Origin: Maritalea mobilis
GTDB lineage: Bacteria; Pseudomonadota; Alphaproteobacteria; Rhodobacterales; Rhodobacteraceae
NCBI RefSeq assembly: GCF_019800885.1
Contig: NZ_JAHVKE010000001.1
Location: 1,302,001 to 1,366,000 of the forward strand
Length of the DNA: 64,000 nt
Direction of reading: 5' to 3'
Part shown: piece after piece, positions 8,475-16,850 of the stretch
How the letters are laid out: every line of letters begins with the position of its first letter
How positions within the stretch are numbered: position 1 is the stretch's first letter
Notes under the pieces: model-generated
Told to the model about the DNA's origin: nothing
Databases searched by the model: none
What the model saw: only the letters and a program-made list of their open reading frames with translations
Program-made: the position numbers and the translations under genes

Positions 8475-9917
8475 ATGCCGTTCAACTACCGCCAATATGC
8501 CCTGACAAAGCTGTCGCGCATCACGCCGCGGTATCTTCCTTTCGCCGATGTGGCGACCGAGGACGTCCCTCTCCGGCAACTTCTGCGCTTGTCGCTGTTC
8601 CAGGTCACGGTCGGCATGGCGCTGGTTCTACTGGTGGGCACGCTGAACCGGGTGATGATCGTGGAGCTTGGGGTGCCCGCGACATTGGTCGCCGGCATGC
8701 TCGCCCTGCCCCTTGTCTTCGCCCCGTTCAGAACCCTGATCGGGTTCAAGTCCGATACCCATGTCTCCGCCCTCGGGTGGCGTCGCGTTCCCTTCATCTG
8801 GAAGGGGACGCTGTACCAGTTCGGCGGTTTCGCCTGCATGCCCTTTGCGCTGCTGGTGCTGTCCGGCTACGCCGAGGCCGTGGATGCACCGCGCTGGATT
8901 GGCCTGTCATCGGCCGCGCTGTCCTTCCTTCTGGTCGGGGCGGGCGCCCATACCGTTCAGACGGCAGGCCTTGCCTTGGCGACCGATCTTGTCAGGGAAG
9001 AGGACCATCCCAAGGTCGTCGGCCTGATGTATGTCATGCTGTTGATCGGCATGGTGCTCAGCGCCCTAGTCTACGGCGCGCTGCTTACGAATTACACGCC
9101 CGGTCGACTGATCCAGGTAATCCAGGGCACGGCCGTCGTGACCGTTGCCCTGAACCTGACCGCGATCTGGCAGCAGGAGGCGCGCGACCGCGCCCGGGCC
9201 CAAAGGCTGGCCGGGTCGATGCCGCCCACCTTCCGAGAGGCCTGGCGCCTGCTGGTCGCCCGCCCCGACATGATACGCTTGCTGGTCGTGATCGGCCTTG
9301 GCACCTTCGGCTTCGGCATGGCGGATGTGCTTCTCGAACCCTACGGCGCGCAGGCGCTCGGCTTTTCCGTCGCCGAAACAACGCGGCTGACGGCGCTGCT
9401 TGCCGCAGGCACGCTTCTGGGCTTCGGCTATGCCTCCAAGGCGCTGGCCACCGGCGGGCGTCCGGCCCAACTGGGCTCGATCGGGGCGCTGATCGGCATC
9501 CCTGGCTTCATCGCCTTCATCCTGTCGCCCACGATCATGGGCACGCCCCTGTTCCTCGCCGGTACGCTGGCCACCGGGATCGGGGCCGGGCTCTTTGGCC
9601 ATGCGACCCTGACCGCCACGATGCGCGCGGCCTCGGCAGACCAGATCGGCCTGTCGCTCGGCGCATGGGGCGCTGTTCAGGCCACCTGCGCCGGCATCGG
9701 CGCCGCGCTTGCAGGCATCGTGCGCGATATTCTGGTCGAGCTGCGCCCCCTCGATGGGCTCGAAGCCTACACGCCCTATAATTTCGTATTCATGGTCGAA
9801 ATCGCATTCCTGGCAGCGGCGATCATGGTAGCGGTTCCAATGGTTATCCGGCAGCGCAAGACGCGCGCCAAAACGGTTGCTTCCGAGCAACAAAGCACCC
9901 AGATGGAGGTCCCATGA
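8475..9917 (+). CDS. pucC: LH2 assembly factor PucC (BCH/MFS family)
   Basis: Membrane protein of 480 aa from the PucC/LhaA branch of the major facilitator fold, needed to assemble or deliver pigments to the LH2 complex. The start MPFNYRQYALTKLSRITPRYLPFADV and the following LRLSLFQVTVGMALVLLVGTLNRVMIVEL are family hallmarks, as are GFKSDTHVSALGWRRVPFIWKGTL and the later GAWGAVQATCAGIGAALAGIVRD. About 12 hydrophobic segments are visible. The ATG at 8475 was chosen over further upstream frames because family similarity begins there; a GTG lies one codon before. It overlaps the next gene by ATGA. Confidence 0.93.
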   Translation: MPFNYRQYALTKLSRITPRYLPFADVATEDVPLRQLLRLSLFQVTVGMALVLLVGTLNRVMIVELGVPATLVAGMLALPLVFAPFRTLIGFKSDTHVSALGWRRVPFIWKGTLYQFGGFACMPFALLVLSGYAEAVDAPRWIGLSSAALSFLLVGAGAHTVQTAGLALATDLVREEDHPKVVGLMYVMLLIGMVLSALVYGALLTNYTPGRLIQVIQGTAVVTVALNLTAIWQQEARDRARAQRLAGSMPPTFREAWRLLVARPDMIRLLVVIGLGTFGFGMADVLLEPYGAQALGFSVAETTRLTALLAAGTLLGFGYASKALATGGRPAQLGSIGALIGIPGFIAFILSPTIMGTPLFLAGTLATGIGAGLFGHATLTATMRAASADQIGLSLGAWGAVQATCAGIGAALAGIVRDILVELRPLDGLEAYTPYNFVFMVEIAFLAAAIMVAVPMVIRQRKTRAKTVASEQQSTQMEVP

Positions 9918-10603
9918 CAACGGTAATTACACGGCTATTCGCCTCCAAGGCACCGGCGCTTGCGCTGGCAGAACGCATGAGAACCATGGGGTTCCCCCGT
10001 GATGAGGTCATCGTGGTCACGGCGGCGACCAAGGAACCCGCCGAAACCATGAGCAAGGCAGGCGTCAAGGACAAGACGGCCAGCGCCTACATGAAGCAGC
10101 TCGAAGGCGACGCGGCGGTGTTCATCGTGCGCGCCAGCTACAAGCCGCTGACCGCCACCACCATCGCACGCGATCTTCTGGCTGCCGAAGACACCGTGGA
10201 CATGGGCAAGGTGGACGAGGAAAACTTCGTCAAGGATGCGCCCGCCCAATCCGCCCCGAAGATCCTGAAGGATCACCCGCTGTTCTTCACCTCCCGCAAG
10301 AGCGTGGACAGCAAGCGCAACGGGTTGGTGACACCGGGTTGGGGCCTCAAGCTCATCAGCAAGCGGAAGCCGCCGGAAAATGCCGTGATGAAAGGCGGCA
10401 AGTTCATGTCGCAGGGCATCTGGCCGATGCCCCTTGTCTCGGACAAGCCGCGCAAGAAATCCGTCATGACAGATCACCGCTTCATGTCGGAATCGTTCTG
10501 GCCCACCCCCCTTCTGTCCGACAAGCCGCGCCACAAATCGGTGATCCCGGGCGGGGACAAACCGCTGTCGCGGATGCTGAACTGGCCGACGATTTCGCGC
10601 TGA
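9914..10603 (+). CDS. pucE: PucE-like protein of the puc operon, with an internal repeat
   Basis: Soluble-looking 229-aa protein, last gene of the puc operon and coupled to pucC by an ATGA overlap. Residues 1-95 look like a small alpha/beta domain (MTTVITRLFASKAPALALAERM, VIVVTAATKEPAE). The C-terminal half is basic and contains two copies of a 24-residue unit, residues 163-186 and 189-212, sharing FMS, WP, PL, SDKPR and KSV at equivalent places (about 15 of 24 identical by eye). Position and character fit PucE, reported to stabilise LH2 in Rhodovulum-type operons. The gene name rests on context more than on firm sequence recognition. Confidence 0.7.
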   Translation: MTTVITRLFASKAPALALAERMRTMGFPRDEVIVVTAATKEPAETMSKAGVKDKTASAYMKQLEGDAAVFIVRASYKPLTATTIARDLLAAEDTVDMGKVDEENFVKDAPAQSAPKILKDHPLFFTSRKSVDSKRNGLVTPGWGLKLISKRKPPENAVMKGGKFMSQGIWPMPLVSDKPRKKSVMTDHRFMSESFWPTPLLSDKPRHKSVIPGGDKPLSRMLNWPTISR

Positions 10604-10886
10604 TATCGCGGCGGTGAGGGGGACGGTCGCGCCCGCCAAGCCGGGACTAGGCAAGAGCGCCTAAAGCGGACTTCGGGAAGACCGCCCTTGAGCACGACAC
10701 ATTTACGCCCGGACCGGATGATTGCATCGTTCGGTCCGGGAAGCAGATCCGATTACACGCTTTCGGCATTGATCGGCGAGCCTTGGAAAGCAAACCGCTC
10801 GCCGGGTGCATATCGGCGGGTTGACGGCTCAGGACGCAGATCCAGCCGATTTCTCCCGAGACTAAGCTAAAGAACGTCCGAGCGTC
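10604..10886. other. Short spacer between convergent pucE and tetR
   Basis: About 280 bases between two convergent genes. No gene and no strong terminator hairpin with a T-run were seen. It presumably holds the ends of both transcripts. Confidence 0.4.
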
Positions 10887-11549
10887 TCACGTCGCCCTGC
10901 CGCCCGTGGCCCGCGCCGGGGCATCCACCTTGATCGACGCAAGGTGGCATTCGGCCAAACGCCGCGCCGTGCGGGCGAAACTGGGATCGCGGGAATGCTG
11001 CGCCGCGACGATCGCCCCGTCGATCAGGACAGCAATACTGCGCGCCATTTCCGGCACATCCGCCACCTTCATCTCGATCGCCTGGGCCCTGAGCCACGTG
11101 ATCAGGTGCTCCTTGTGCAAGTCCGCGGCCCGGCGCACGGCCTCGTTGCCGGTATCGAACTCGGCCACGGCGTTGATGAACGGGCAGCCATAGAAGCCCG
11201 GATCAGCGAACCATTCCTCCAGAACGTCGAACACGGCAAGGATGCGGTCCTGGGCGGGGCCCTCCACCTCCGCCAGTCGTCCGAAGAACCAGTTGCGCCA
11301 GGTTTCGCCCTCGGCCTCCAGGACGGCGGCGATCAATTCCTCTTTGGAACTGAAATGGTGGTAGAGCGTGGCCTTCGCGGTGCCCGCCCGATTCAGGATG
11401 GAATCGATCCCGGTCGCGGCGAAGCCATGATTGCAGAACAAGAAGGAGGCGGCGCTCATGATCTTGTCGCGCGCATTGTTTGGCGGCAGGGCGGCAAAGC
11501 TCCAGCCCGATCCGTCGCGGACACAGATGTCCTGAACACCGTCTTTCAT
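10887..11549 (-). CDS. TetR/AcrR-family regulator, LmrA/YxaF-like
   Basis: One-component repressor of 220 aa. The helix-turn-helix is clear: DKIMSAASFLFCNHGFAATGIDSILNRAGTAKATLYHHFSSKEELIAAVLE, about residues 28-78. The C-terminal ligand domain includes FYGCPFINAVAEF, as in LmrA/YxaF-type members. The start at 11549 has a proper ribosome site (GGAAAGG) and gives normal length; the frame remains open further upstream without family similarity. The gene is divergent from the ABC/cyanase gene array, which it most likely controls. The ligand is unknown. Confidence 0.88.
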   Translation of the reverse strand: MKDGVQDICVRDGSGWSFAALPPNNARDKIMSAASFLFCNHGFAATGIDSILNRAGTAKATLYHHFSSKEELIAAVLEAEGETWRNWFFGRLAEVEGPAQDRILAVFDVLEEWFADPGFYGCPFINAVAEFDTGNEAVRRAADLHKEHLITWLRAQAIEMKVADVPEMARSIAVLIDGAIVAAQHSRDPSFARTARRLAECHLASIKVDAPARATGGRAT

Positions 11550-11662
11550 CTTGCACCTTTCCTTCCGTGACCGGGTAAGTCGCGTCATGCGATTCGCGGC
11601 CGGCTGACCCGATACGTGTCGGGATCGCGCGCCATCTACCGCATACCCGGGCCGAAAAAACA

Positions 11663-11676
11663 AGACAGATCCGTCT
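11663..11676. promoter_or_regulatory. Candidate TetR operator (AGAC-N6-GTCT)
   Basis: AGACAGATCCGTCT is palindromic at 12 of 14 positions. It lies about 115 bases upstream of the tetR start. AGAC/GTCT half-sites are common for LmrA/YxaF-like TetR proteins. The assignment is by pattern and context only. Confidence 0.4.
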
Positions 11677-11895
11677 AACACCTGCGCTGTGGGGATTCCG
11701 GCGCACATCCGACGTCACCGTCGTGTCCGACAATATGAAAATCGGCCGCACGGCAGGGCGCGACCGCCATTTTCTGCCTGAAACGCAAAGCGGACACGCA
11801 GTCTAACAAAAATTTTGCCCAAAAAAGTGACGGCGAAAGAATCCCACGGCGATTCTGCGACGCGGCATTGACGGTCGGCCATTCGCCCCTCCGAA

Positions 11896-11914
11896 TTAGA
11901 CAGAACGGTATGTT
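11896..11914 (+). promoter_or_regulatory. Second candidate TetR operator ahead of the ABC operon
   Basis: TTAGACAGAACGGTATGTT shares TTAGAC-R-GA with the palindrome near tetR and ends about 50 bases before the ATPase start, where the promoter of the ABC/cyanase array should be. A weak -35-like TTGACG is at 11868. The match is imperfect. Confidence 0.3.
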
Positions 11915-11965
11915 CGGTGCGCGGGTCACCCCGCCCCGGAGCCCCGAGCCGGAGAGCAAGAAGAG

Positions 11966-12805
11966 ATGAACGTGACAAACGCCAAAGACTTTGCCGCGGC
12001 CCAGCAGCCCCCCGTCAAACCGCGCAGCACTCCGGTCCTCGGGGCGCATGTCGCCGTCAAGTCGCTGAGCCACACTTACCGCAAGTCGGATGGCCGCGTG
12101 CTCGAAACCGTCGATTTCGAGATTGGCCATGGCGAGGTCGTCGCCCTGCTCGGCCGCTCCGGCTGTGGCAAATCCACCCTGCTCCATATGCTTGCGGGTC
12201 TGACCAAACCGTCCGAGGGCGAGGTCGTCATCAACGGCAACCCGGTGCGGGAGCCGTCGCCCAAATGGGTGATGATGTTCCAGGCGCCGTCGCTTTATCC
12301 CTGGATGACGGTGGCGCAGAACGCCGCGCTCGGCCTCCGCTTCGGCCGCCGCAGCAACGAGATCGCAACCCGCGTGCCCGAGGTCCTGTCCCTCGTCGAC
12401 CTGGGGAGTTTCGCAGACCGCAATGCACAGGAACTTTCGGGCGGGCAGCAACAGCGCGTGGCCCTGGCCCGGTCGCTGGCGCCCAGCCCCGAGATGCTGC
12501 TGCTTGATGAACCCTTCTCGGCGCTCGACGCGTTCACCCGCCGGTCGCTGCAACAGGACGTGCGCAAGATCGCCAAGGATCTCGGCCTGACGCTGGTCAT
12601 CGTGACCCATGACGTCGGCGAGGCGGTTCGGATGGCCGACCGCGTCCTTGTCCTGAAATCCAACCCGGGCCGGATTGCCGAAGATACCAAGATCGACCTT
12701 TCGGACGACGAACGCAACGGCGGCTCCGATGCCTTCGCGGCCGAACATACGCGCCTGATGGGCCTGTATTCCCGCGTCGCCGAGATCGCGGAGATGCCCG
12801 ACTAG
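11966..12805 (+). CDS. ABC transporter ATP-binding protein (nitrate/sulfonate/taurine type)
   Basis: ATPase (279 aa) of a high-affinity importer in the SsuB/TauB/NrtD family. Walker A is LLGRSGCGKSTLL (about residue 62), the signature is LSGGQQQRVALARSL, and Walker B is MLLLDEPFSALDAF with the downstream switch His in VIVTHDVGEA. It is the first gene of the plus-strand array and is followed by its binding protein and permease. These families import small organic sulfur or nitrogen anions (sulfonates, nitrate, cyanate, thiamine precursors). Substrate cannot be read from the ATPase; the cyanase downstream suggests a cyanate-yielding compound. Confidence 0.92.
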   Translation: MNVTNAKDFAAAQQPPVKPRSTPVLGAHVAVKSLSHTYRKSDGRVLETVDFEIGHGEVVALLGRSGCGKSTLLHMLAGLTKPSEGEVVINGNPVREPSPKWVMMFQAPSLYPWMTVAQNAALGLRFGRRSNEIATRVPEVLSLVDLGSFADRNAQELSGGQQQRVALARSLAPSPEMLLLDEPFSALDAFTRRSLQQDVRKIAKDLGLTLVIVTHDVGEAVRMADRVLVLKSNPGRIAEDTKIDLSDDERNGGSDAFAAEHTRLMGLYSRVAEIAEMPD

Positions 12806-12870
12806 CGCCTTTCGCCGAATGACTGCCTGACCACCCTTCCCCCTCCACCCCCCTGCCAAGGATACCCGAG

Positions 12871-14121
12871 ATGAACGAAACCGATCTCCGCCGCGCCGAA
12901 CTGGAATGGGCGCGCACAGCCTACGCAGACGATTACACCCGCCGCGGTGCACTCAGCCTGTTCGCCAAAGGCGGTGTTTTCGCGGGCCTGTCGGGCCTGC
13001 TGGCCAGCTTGCCGCAGATGTCCTACGCGCAAGAGGACGAGGTTGTCCGCATCGGCTACCTGCCGATCACCGACGCGACCGCGCTTCTGGTGGCCCATGC
13101 CAATGGCTACTTCGCCGATGAAGGTCTCGAAGCCGAGGATCCGACCCTGATCCGGGGCTGGGCGCCGCTGATCGAAAGCTTCGTGGCAAACCGCTTCAAC
13201 CTCGTCCACTTCCTGAACCCGATCCCGATCTGGATGCGCTACAACAACAACATCCCGGTCAAGGTTCTGTCCTGGGCCCACACCAACGGCTCGGGCGTGG
13301 TGGTCGGGGCCCATACCGATGTCACGGATTTCGCGGGCCTTGGCGGCAAGCAGGTGGCGGTGCCGTTCTGGTACTCCATGCACAACATCGTGCTGCAATA
13401 CGCGCTGCGCCAATCCGGGATCACGCCGGTGATCCAGGATCAGACCGCGCCCCTCGCCGACAATGAATGTAACCTGCTGGTGATGCCGCCCCCCGACATG
13501 CCGCCGGCGTTGGCCGCCCGCTCGATCGACGCCTACATCGTGGCCGAGCCCTTCAACGCCCTTGGCGAGGTGATGGCCGGCGCGCGCATGCTGCGCTTCA
13601 CCGGCGACATCTGGAAAAACCACCCCTGCTGCGTCGTCGCCACCCATGAAGAGGCGATCAACGCCCGGCCCGAATGGGTGCAGGCCGTCACCAACGCCGT
13701 GGTGCGCGGCGCGATCTACGCCTCGAACAACAAGGAAGAGGTCGCGCAGATGATCAGTCGCGACGGACGGGGCTACCTGCCCGCACCGGCCGAGGTCGTG
13801 CTGCGCGCCATGACCCATTACGACAGCGCGGAATATGCCGAGAGCGGCGCACTGACCCATGCCGATTGGGGCAATGGCCGGATCGATTTCCAGCCCTGGC
13901 CCTATCCCAGCGCCGACGCGCTGACCGTGTCCTACCTGCGCGACACGGTGGTGTCGGGCGATGCGGCCTTCCTTGCCGATCTCGACCCGGCCTTCGTCTC
14001 CGAAGACCTCGTCGACCGCCGCTTCGTGCGCAACGCGGTGGAGCAGTTCCCCGAGTGGCTCGAAGATCCGTCGGTCAATCCCGGCAATCCGTTCGAGCGC
14101 GAAGAGGTTCTGTCGCTGTGA
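12871..14121 (+). CDS. ABC transporter substrate-binding protein (NMT1/SsuA-like, probable Tat substrate)
   Basis: Periplasmic binding protein of 416 aa for the importer encoded around it. The N-terminus has a twin-arginine-like motif (TRRGALSLFAKGG, about residues 24-36), a hydrophobic stretch, and a likely cleavage after QMSYA. The mature part opens VVRIGYLPITDATALLVAHANGYFADEGL, the standard NrtA/SsuA/ThiY opening in which the protein finds its ligand. It ends with the GTGA overlap to the permease gene. A Tat signal on such a protein suggests folding or cofactor loading before export, though this is an inference from the RR motif alone. Confidence 0.88.
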   Translation: MNETDLRRAELEWARTAYADDYTRRGALSLFAKGGVFAGLSGLLASLPQMSYAQEDEVVRIGYLPITDATALLVAHANGYFADEGLEAEDPTLIRGWAPLIESFVANRFNLVHFLNPIPIWMRYNNNIPVKVLSWAHTNGSGVVVGAHTDVTDFAGLGGKQVAVPFWYSMHNIVLQYALRQSGITPVIQDQTAPLADNECNLLVMPPPDMPPALAARSIDAYIVAEPFNALGEVMAGARMLRFTGDIWKNHPCCVVATHEEAINARPEWVQAVTNAVVRGAIYASNNKEEVAQMISRDGRGYLPAPAEVVLRAMTHYDSAEYAESGALTHADWGNGRIDFQPWPYPSADALTVSYLRDTVVSGDAAFLADLDPAFVSEDLVDRRFVRNAVEQFPEWLEDPSVNPGNPFEREEVLSL

Positions 14122-14942
14122 CCGACGTGACGCAATCCCCCTCCCCGGCCCGCGTTGGGCTGCCGCGACTTCCAAAGTCGCGCAGCCTGCTGAACGCGAT
14201 GCTCGGCCTCGCGATCCTGATGGGGTTGTGGTGGCTGGGCGGCTGGGCGGTGGCGGACAACCCGCGACTCTTCGCTTTCTCGAACTTCGCGCCCGAGCCG
14301 ACGCTGACCCGGCTCTGGCAGATGATCCAGTCCGGCGAGGTGATCGAGATGTCGGTTCCGTCGCTGGAACGGGTGGGGCTGGGGCTGATCTACGCGGTGG
14401 CCATCGGCGTGCCGGTGGGCATCCTGATCGGCCGCGCCCCGCGCGTGAACGAGATCTCGAACGTCCCGTTCCAGTTCCTGCGCATGATCTCGCCGCTGAG
14501 CTGGATGCCCATCGCGGTGCTGGCCTTCGACACGTGGGATGGGGCCATCGTGTTCCTGATCATCATGGCCGCCGTCTGGCCGATCCTGTTCTCGACGGCT
14601 GCTGGCGTCCGCCGCATCGACCCGGCCTGGCTGAAGGTGGCGCGCAACCTCGGGGCCAACCCGTTCCACACGCTCTTCGTGGTCATCCTGCCCGCGATCG
14701 CAGTGGATATCCTGACCGGCATCCGCCTTGCGCTGGGTGTGGCCTGGGTGGTGCTGGTGCCCGCCGAATACCTCGGCGTCACAAGCGGGCTTGGTTATGC
14801 GATCAACGATGCGCGCGACACGCTCGACTATGCCCGCCTTGCCGCCACGGTGGTGGTGATCGGGATCATCGGCTTCGGCCTCGACGCGATGGCCGGGCAA
14901 CTCATCCGCAAATTCAACTGGGTGCGCTCCGACGGGCACTGA
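14118..14942 (+). CDS. ABC transporter permease (SsuC/NrtB-like)
   Basis: Inner-membrane permease (274 aa) completing the importer. Six or so hydrophobic segments are present, and the EAA-like loop reads RRIDPAWLKVARNLGANPFHTLFVVILPAIAVDILTG, which docks to the ATPase. The start is taken as the GTG at 14118, which overlaps the binding-protein stop (GTGA) and gives a soluble N-terminus of normal length. Gene order ATPase, binding protein, permease is less common than the usual binding-protein-first order. Confidence 0.9.
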   Translation: MTDVTQSPSPARVGLPRLPKSRSLLNAMLGLAILMGLWWLGGWAVADNPRLFAFSNFAPEPTLTRLWQMIQSGEVIEMSVPSLERVGLGLIYAVAIGVPVGILIGRAPRVNEISNVPFQFLRMISPLSWMPIAVLAFDTWDGAIVFLIIMAAVWPILFSTAAGVRRIDPAWLKVARNLGANPFHTLFVVILPAIAVDILTGIRLALGVAWVVLVPAEYLGVTSGLGYAINDARDTLDYARLAATVVVIGIIGFGLDAMAGQLIRKFNWVRSDGH

Positions 14943-15002
14943 GCCCCGGCGCGCACCCGCAACGAACCCCTTACGACCCAGAGACGAAACGGAGGAAATC
15001 CA

Positions 15003-15554
15003 ATGTCTGAACCTGCAACTGCACTCACCGGCTGCCTCGTTCCCGAAGGCCTCGACCCTATCGACAAGGACGGCCTGAACGCCCTGATCGCGAAGGGCAA
15101 GGAAAACCCCCAGGCGATCAAGACGCTCAAGTGCAAGACCGTCGCAGAAGGCCGCTTCCGTCACGCCAACTACATCCGCGACCTCGAACCCTACATCGTG
15201 GACGAGCCGCCCGCGCTTCTGGGTGATGACACCGCGCCGAACCCGTCCGAGGCGTCGCTGGCCGCACTGGGCAGCTGCATCGCCGTCGGCCTTCACGCCA
15301 ACGCCGTCGCGCGCGGCATCGCCGTGAAGAAGCTGGAACTGGAACTGGAGGGCGATCTGAACATCACCGCCGTCTGGGGCACCGGCGACACGTCGGAAAA
15401 GCCGGTCGGCTTCACCGATGTGCGCATCAAGGTCGATATGGAAGCGGACTGCCCGCAGGACGAGATCGACGCCCTGATCACCCACGTGACCCAGTGGTCG
15501 CCCGTGTTCAACACCTTCTCGCGCCCGGTGAACATGATCGCCGAACGCGTCTGA
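15003..15554 (+). CDS. OsmC/Ohr-family thiol peroxidase-like protein
   Basis: Cytoplasmic OsmC-fold protein of 183 aa. The two conserved redox cysteines are present: Cys92 in LAALGSCIAVGLHANAVARG and Cys150 in MEADCPQDEI. The family reduces organic peroxides and persulfide-type species using paired Cys. A strong ribosome site (GGAGG) precedes the ATG. Placed between an importer and a sulfurtransferase, it may deal with reactive sulfur or peroxides made by the pathway. This role is inferred from neighbours. Confidence 0.88.
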   Translation: MSEPATALTGCLVPEGLDPIDKDGLNALIAKGKENPQAIKTLKCKTVAEGRFRHANYIRDLEPYIVDEPPALLGDDTAPNPSEASLAALGSCIAVGLHANAVARGIAVKKLELELEGDLNITAVWGTGDTSEKPVGFTDVRIKVDMEADCPQDEIDALITHVTQWSPVFNTFSRPVNMIAERV

Positions 15555-15566
15555 GCCTGACCGCTC

Positions 15567-15602
15567 GGGGCCGTGGCGTACACGCGCGCGCGCCACGGCC
15601 CC
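15567..15602 (+). terminator. Intercistronic hairpin after the OsmC gene
   Basis: Perfect 12-bp GC-rich stem, GGGGCCGTGGCG with CGCCACGGCCCC, around a 12-base loop. No T-run follows and the next gene starts 29 bases later, so attenuation or mRNA stabilisation is more likely than full termination. Confidence 0.65.
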
Positions 15603-15630
15603 GGCATCACCCTCGACAAGGAGTATCGAG

Positions 15631-16752
15631 ATGAATGTTGCAACGGCGCTCACCGCCTATGACTTTGACGAAATCGACCGCATCTCTCGGGAAGACCTGG
15701 CCGCGATGGCCCGCACGATCGACGAGGAACGGGTCTATGCCGAAGACATCATGCGCGCGTATGGCAAGGCCGGTGCGTATGGTACCCACCTCGGCGGGAT
15801 TGACGGCGATGTCGACCTGAGCTCTGCCGTCATGGCCATGGCGCGCGCCTCCGAGGAATGCCTGTCCACCGGCTTCTGCGTGTGGTGCCAGGACACGCTG
15901 GCCTGGTACATCGCCTCCTCGGACAACGGCTATCTGAAATCCGAGATCCTGCCAAAGATCGTGGCCGGCGACTCGCTTGGCGGAACCGGCATGTCGAACC
16001 CGATGAAGGCCATGGGCGAGATCGAGAAGATGCGCCTGCAGGGTGAGCGCGTCGCAGGCGGCTACAAGGTCAAGGGCATGCTGCCTTGGGTCTCGAACCT
16101 GCTGGAGGACGGCTATTTCGGCTCGATGTTCCATGTCGAGGTCGAAGGGGCTGACGAGCCCAAGCGCGTGATGGCGATTTTCCACGCGGCCTGGGACGGC
16201 ATCAAGATCAAGCTGGACCACGATTTCGTCGCCATGGGCGGCACCGCCACGGTCAACGTCCAATGCCGCGACGTGTTCGTGCCCGATGAATTCATCCTCG
16301 GCGACCCGGCGGGCGAATTCATCCAGCGCATCCGCCCCGGCTTCACCCTGCTGCAATGCGGCATGGCTGCGGGGATCATCAAGAATTGCATCGACCTGAT
16401 GAAGCAGGTCGAAGGCCCGCTGGGGCATATCAACCAGTATCTCGACAAGCAGCCCGCCGATATCGAGGCCGAGTACAATGCGCTGGTCGCCGACGTGCTG
16501 GAGATGTGCAAAACCCCCTATGACCTGTCCGACGCCTTCTACCTGCGCGTGCTAAAGGCCCGCCTGAAGGGCGGCGAACTGGCCATGGAGGCCGCCCATT
16601 GGGCGCAGCTTCACATGGGCGCGCGCGGCTATGTCAGCCGTGGCGCCGCGCAGCGCCGCCTGCGCGAGGCGTATTTCGTGGGCATCGTGACGCCCGCGAC
16701 CAAGCATCTGAAAATGCTGATCTCCAAACTGGAAGCAGCCCAAGCGGCCTGA
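15631..16752 (+). CDS. Acyl-CoA dehydrogenase-fold flavoprotein, probably atypical
   Basis: Flavin enzyme of the acyl-CoA dehydrogenase superfamily (373 aa). The middle domain is clear (GTGMSNPMKAMGEIEKMRLQ, then MAIFHAAWDGIKIKLDHDFVAMGGTATVNVQCRDVFVPDEFIL), and the C-terminal helical domain ends in MGARGYVSRGAAQRRLREAYFVGIVTPATKHL. In ordinary dehydrogenases the last segment carries YEG with the catalytic Glu; here the aligned stretch reads FVG (Val near residue 350), so the usual base appears absent. The branch that includes DszC-like monooxygenases and nitroalkane oxidase also deviates there. With ferredoxin and reductase in the same array, an oxidative or monooxygenase role is plausible but unproven. 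Confidence 0.75.
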   Translation: MNVATALTAYDFDEIDRISREDLAAMARTIDEERVYAEDIMRAYGKAGAYGTHLGGIDGDVDLSSAVMAMARASEECLSTGFCVWCQDTLAWYIASSDNGYLKSEILPKIVAGDSLGGTGMSNPMKAMGEIEKMRLQGERVAGGYKVKGMLPWVSNLLEDGYFGSMFHVEVEGADEPKRVMAIFHAAWDGIKIKLDHDFVAMGGTATVNVQCRDVFVPDEFILGDPAGEFIQRIRPGFTLLQCGMAAGIIKNCIDLMKQVEGPLGHINQYLDKQPADIEAEYNALVADVLEMCKTPYDLSDAFYLRVLKARLKGGELAMEAAHWAQLHMGARGYVSRGAAQRRLREAYFVGIVTPATKHLKMLISKLEAAQAA

Positions 16753-16763
16753 TCGGTCGCCAC

Positions 16764-16786
16764 GGGGCAGGCGACGCGCCTGCCCC
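16764..16786 (+). terminator. Intercistronic hairpin after the flavoprotein gene
   Basis: Perfect 10-bp stem, GGGGCAGGCG with CGCCTGCCCC, and a 3-base loop, 11 bases after the stop codon. No T-run follows. It is the second strong hairpin inside this array. Confidence 0.65.
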
Positions 16787-16850
16787 CCATAAGCACCACC
16801 ACCCGGTTACATCCCCCCCCCTCACGGAACCATCACAGGGAGTCCGAACC

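Larger units (their letters stand above)
11550..11965. other. Divergent regulatory region of tetR and the ABC/cyanase array
   Basis: About 415 bases with no gene. It contains three TTAGAC motifs: two on the minus strand (complement of 11673-11678 and of 11801-11806) and one on the plus strand (11896-11901). The first lies in a near-palindrome and the last about 65 bases before the ATPase gene. They are candidate operator half-sites for the adjacent TetR regulator. Confidence 0.4.
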
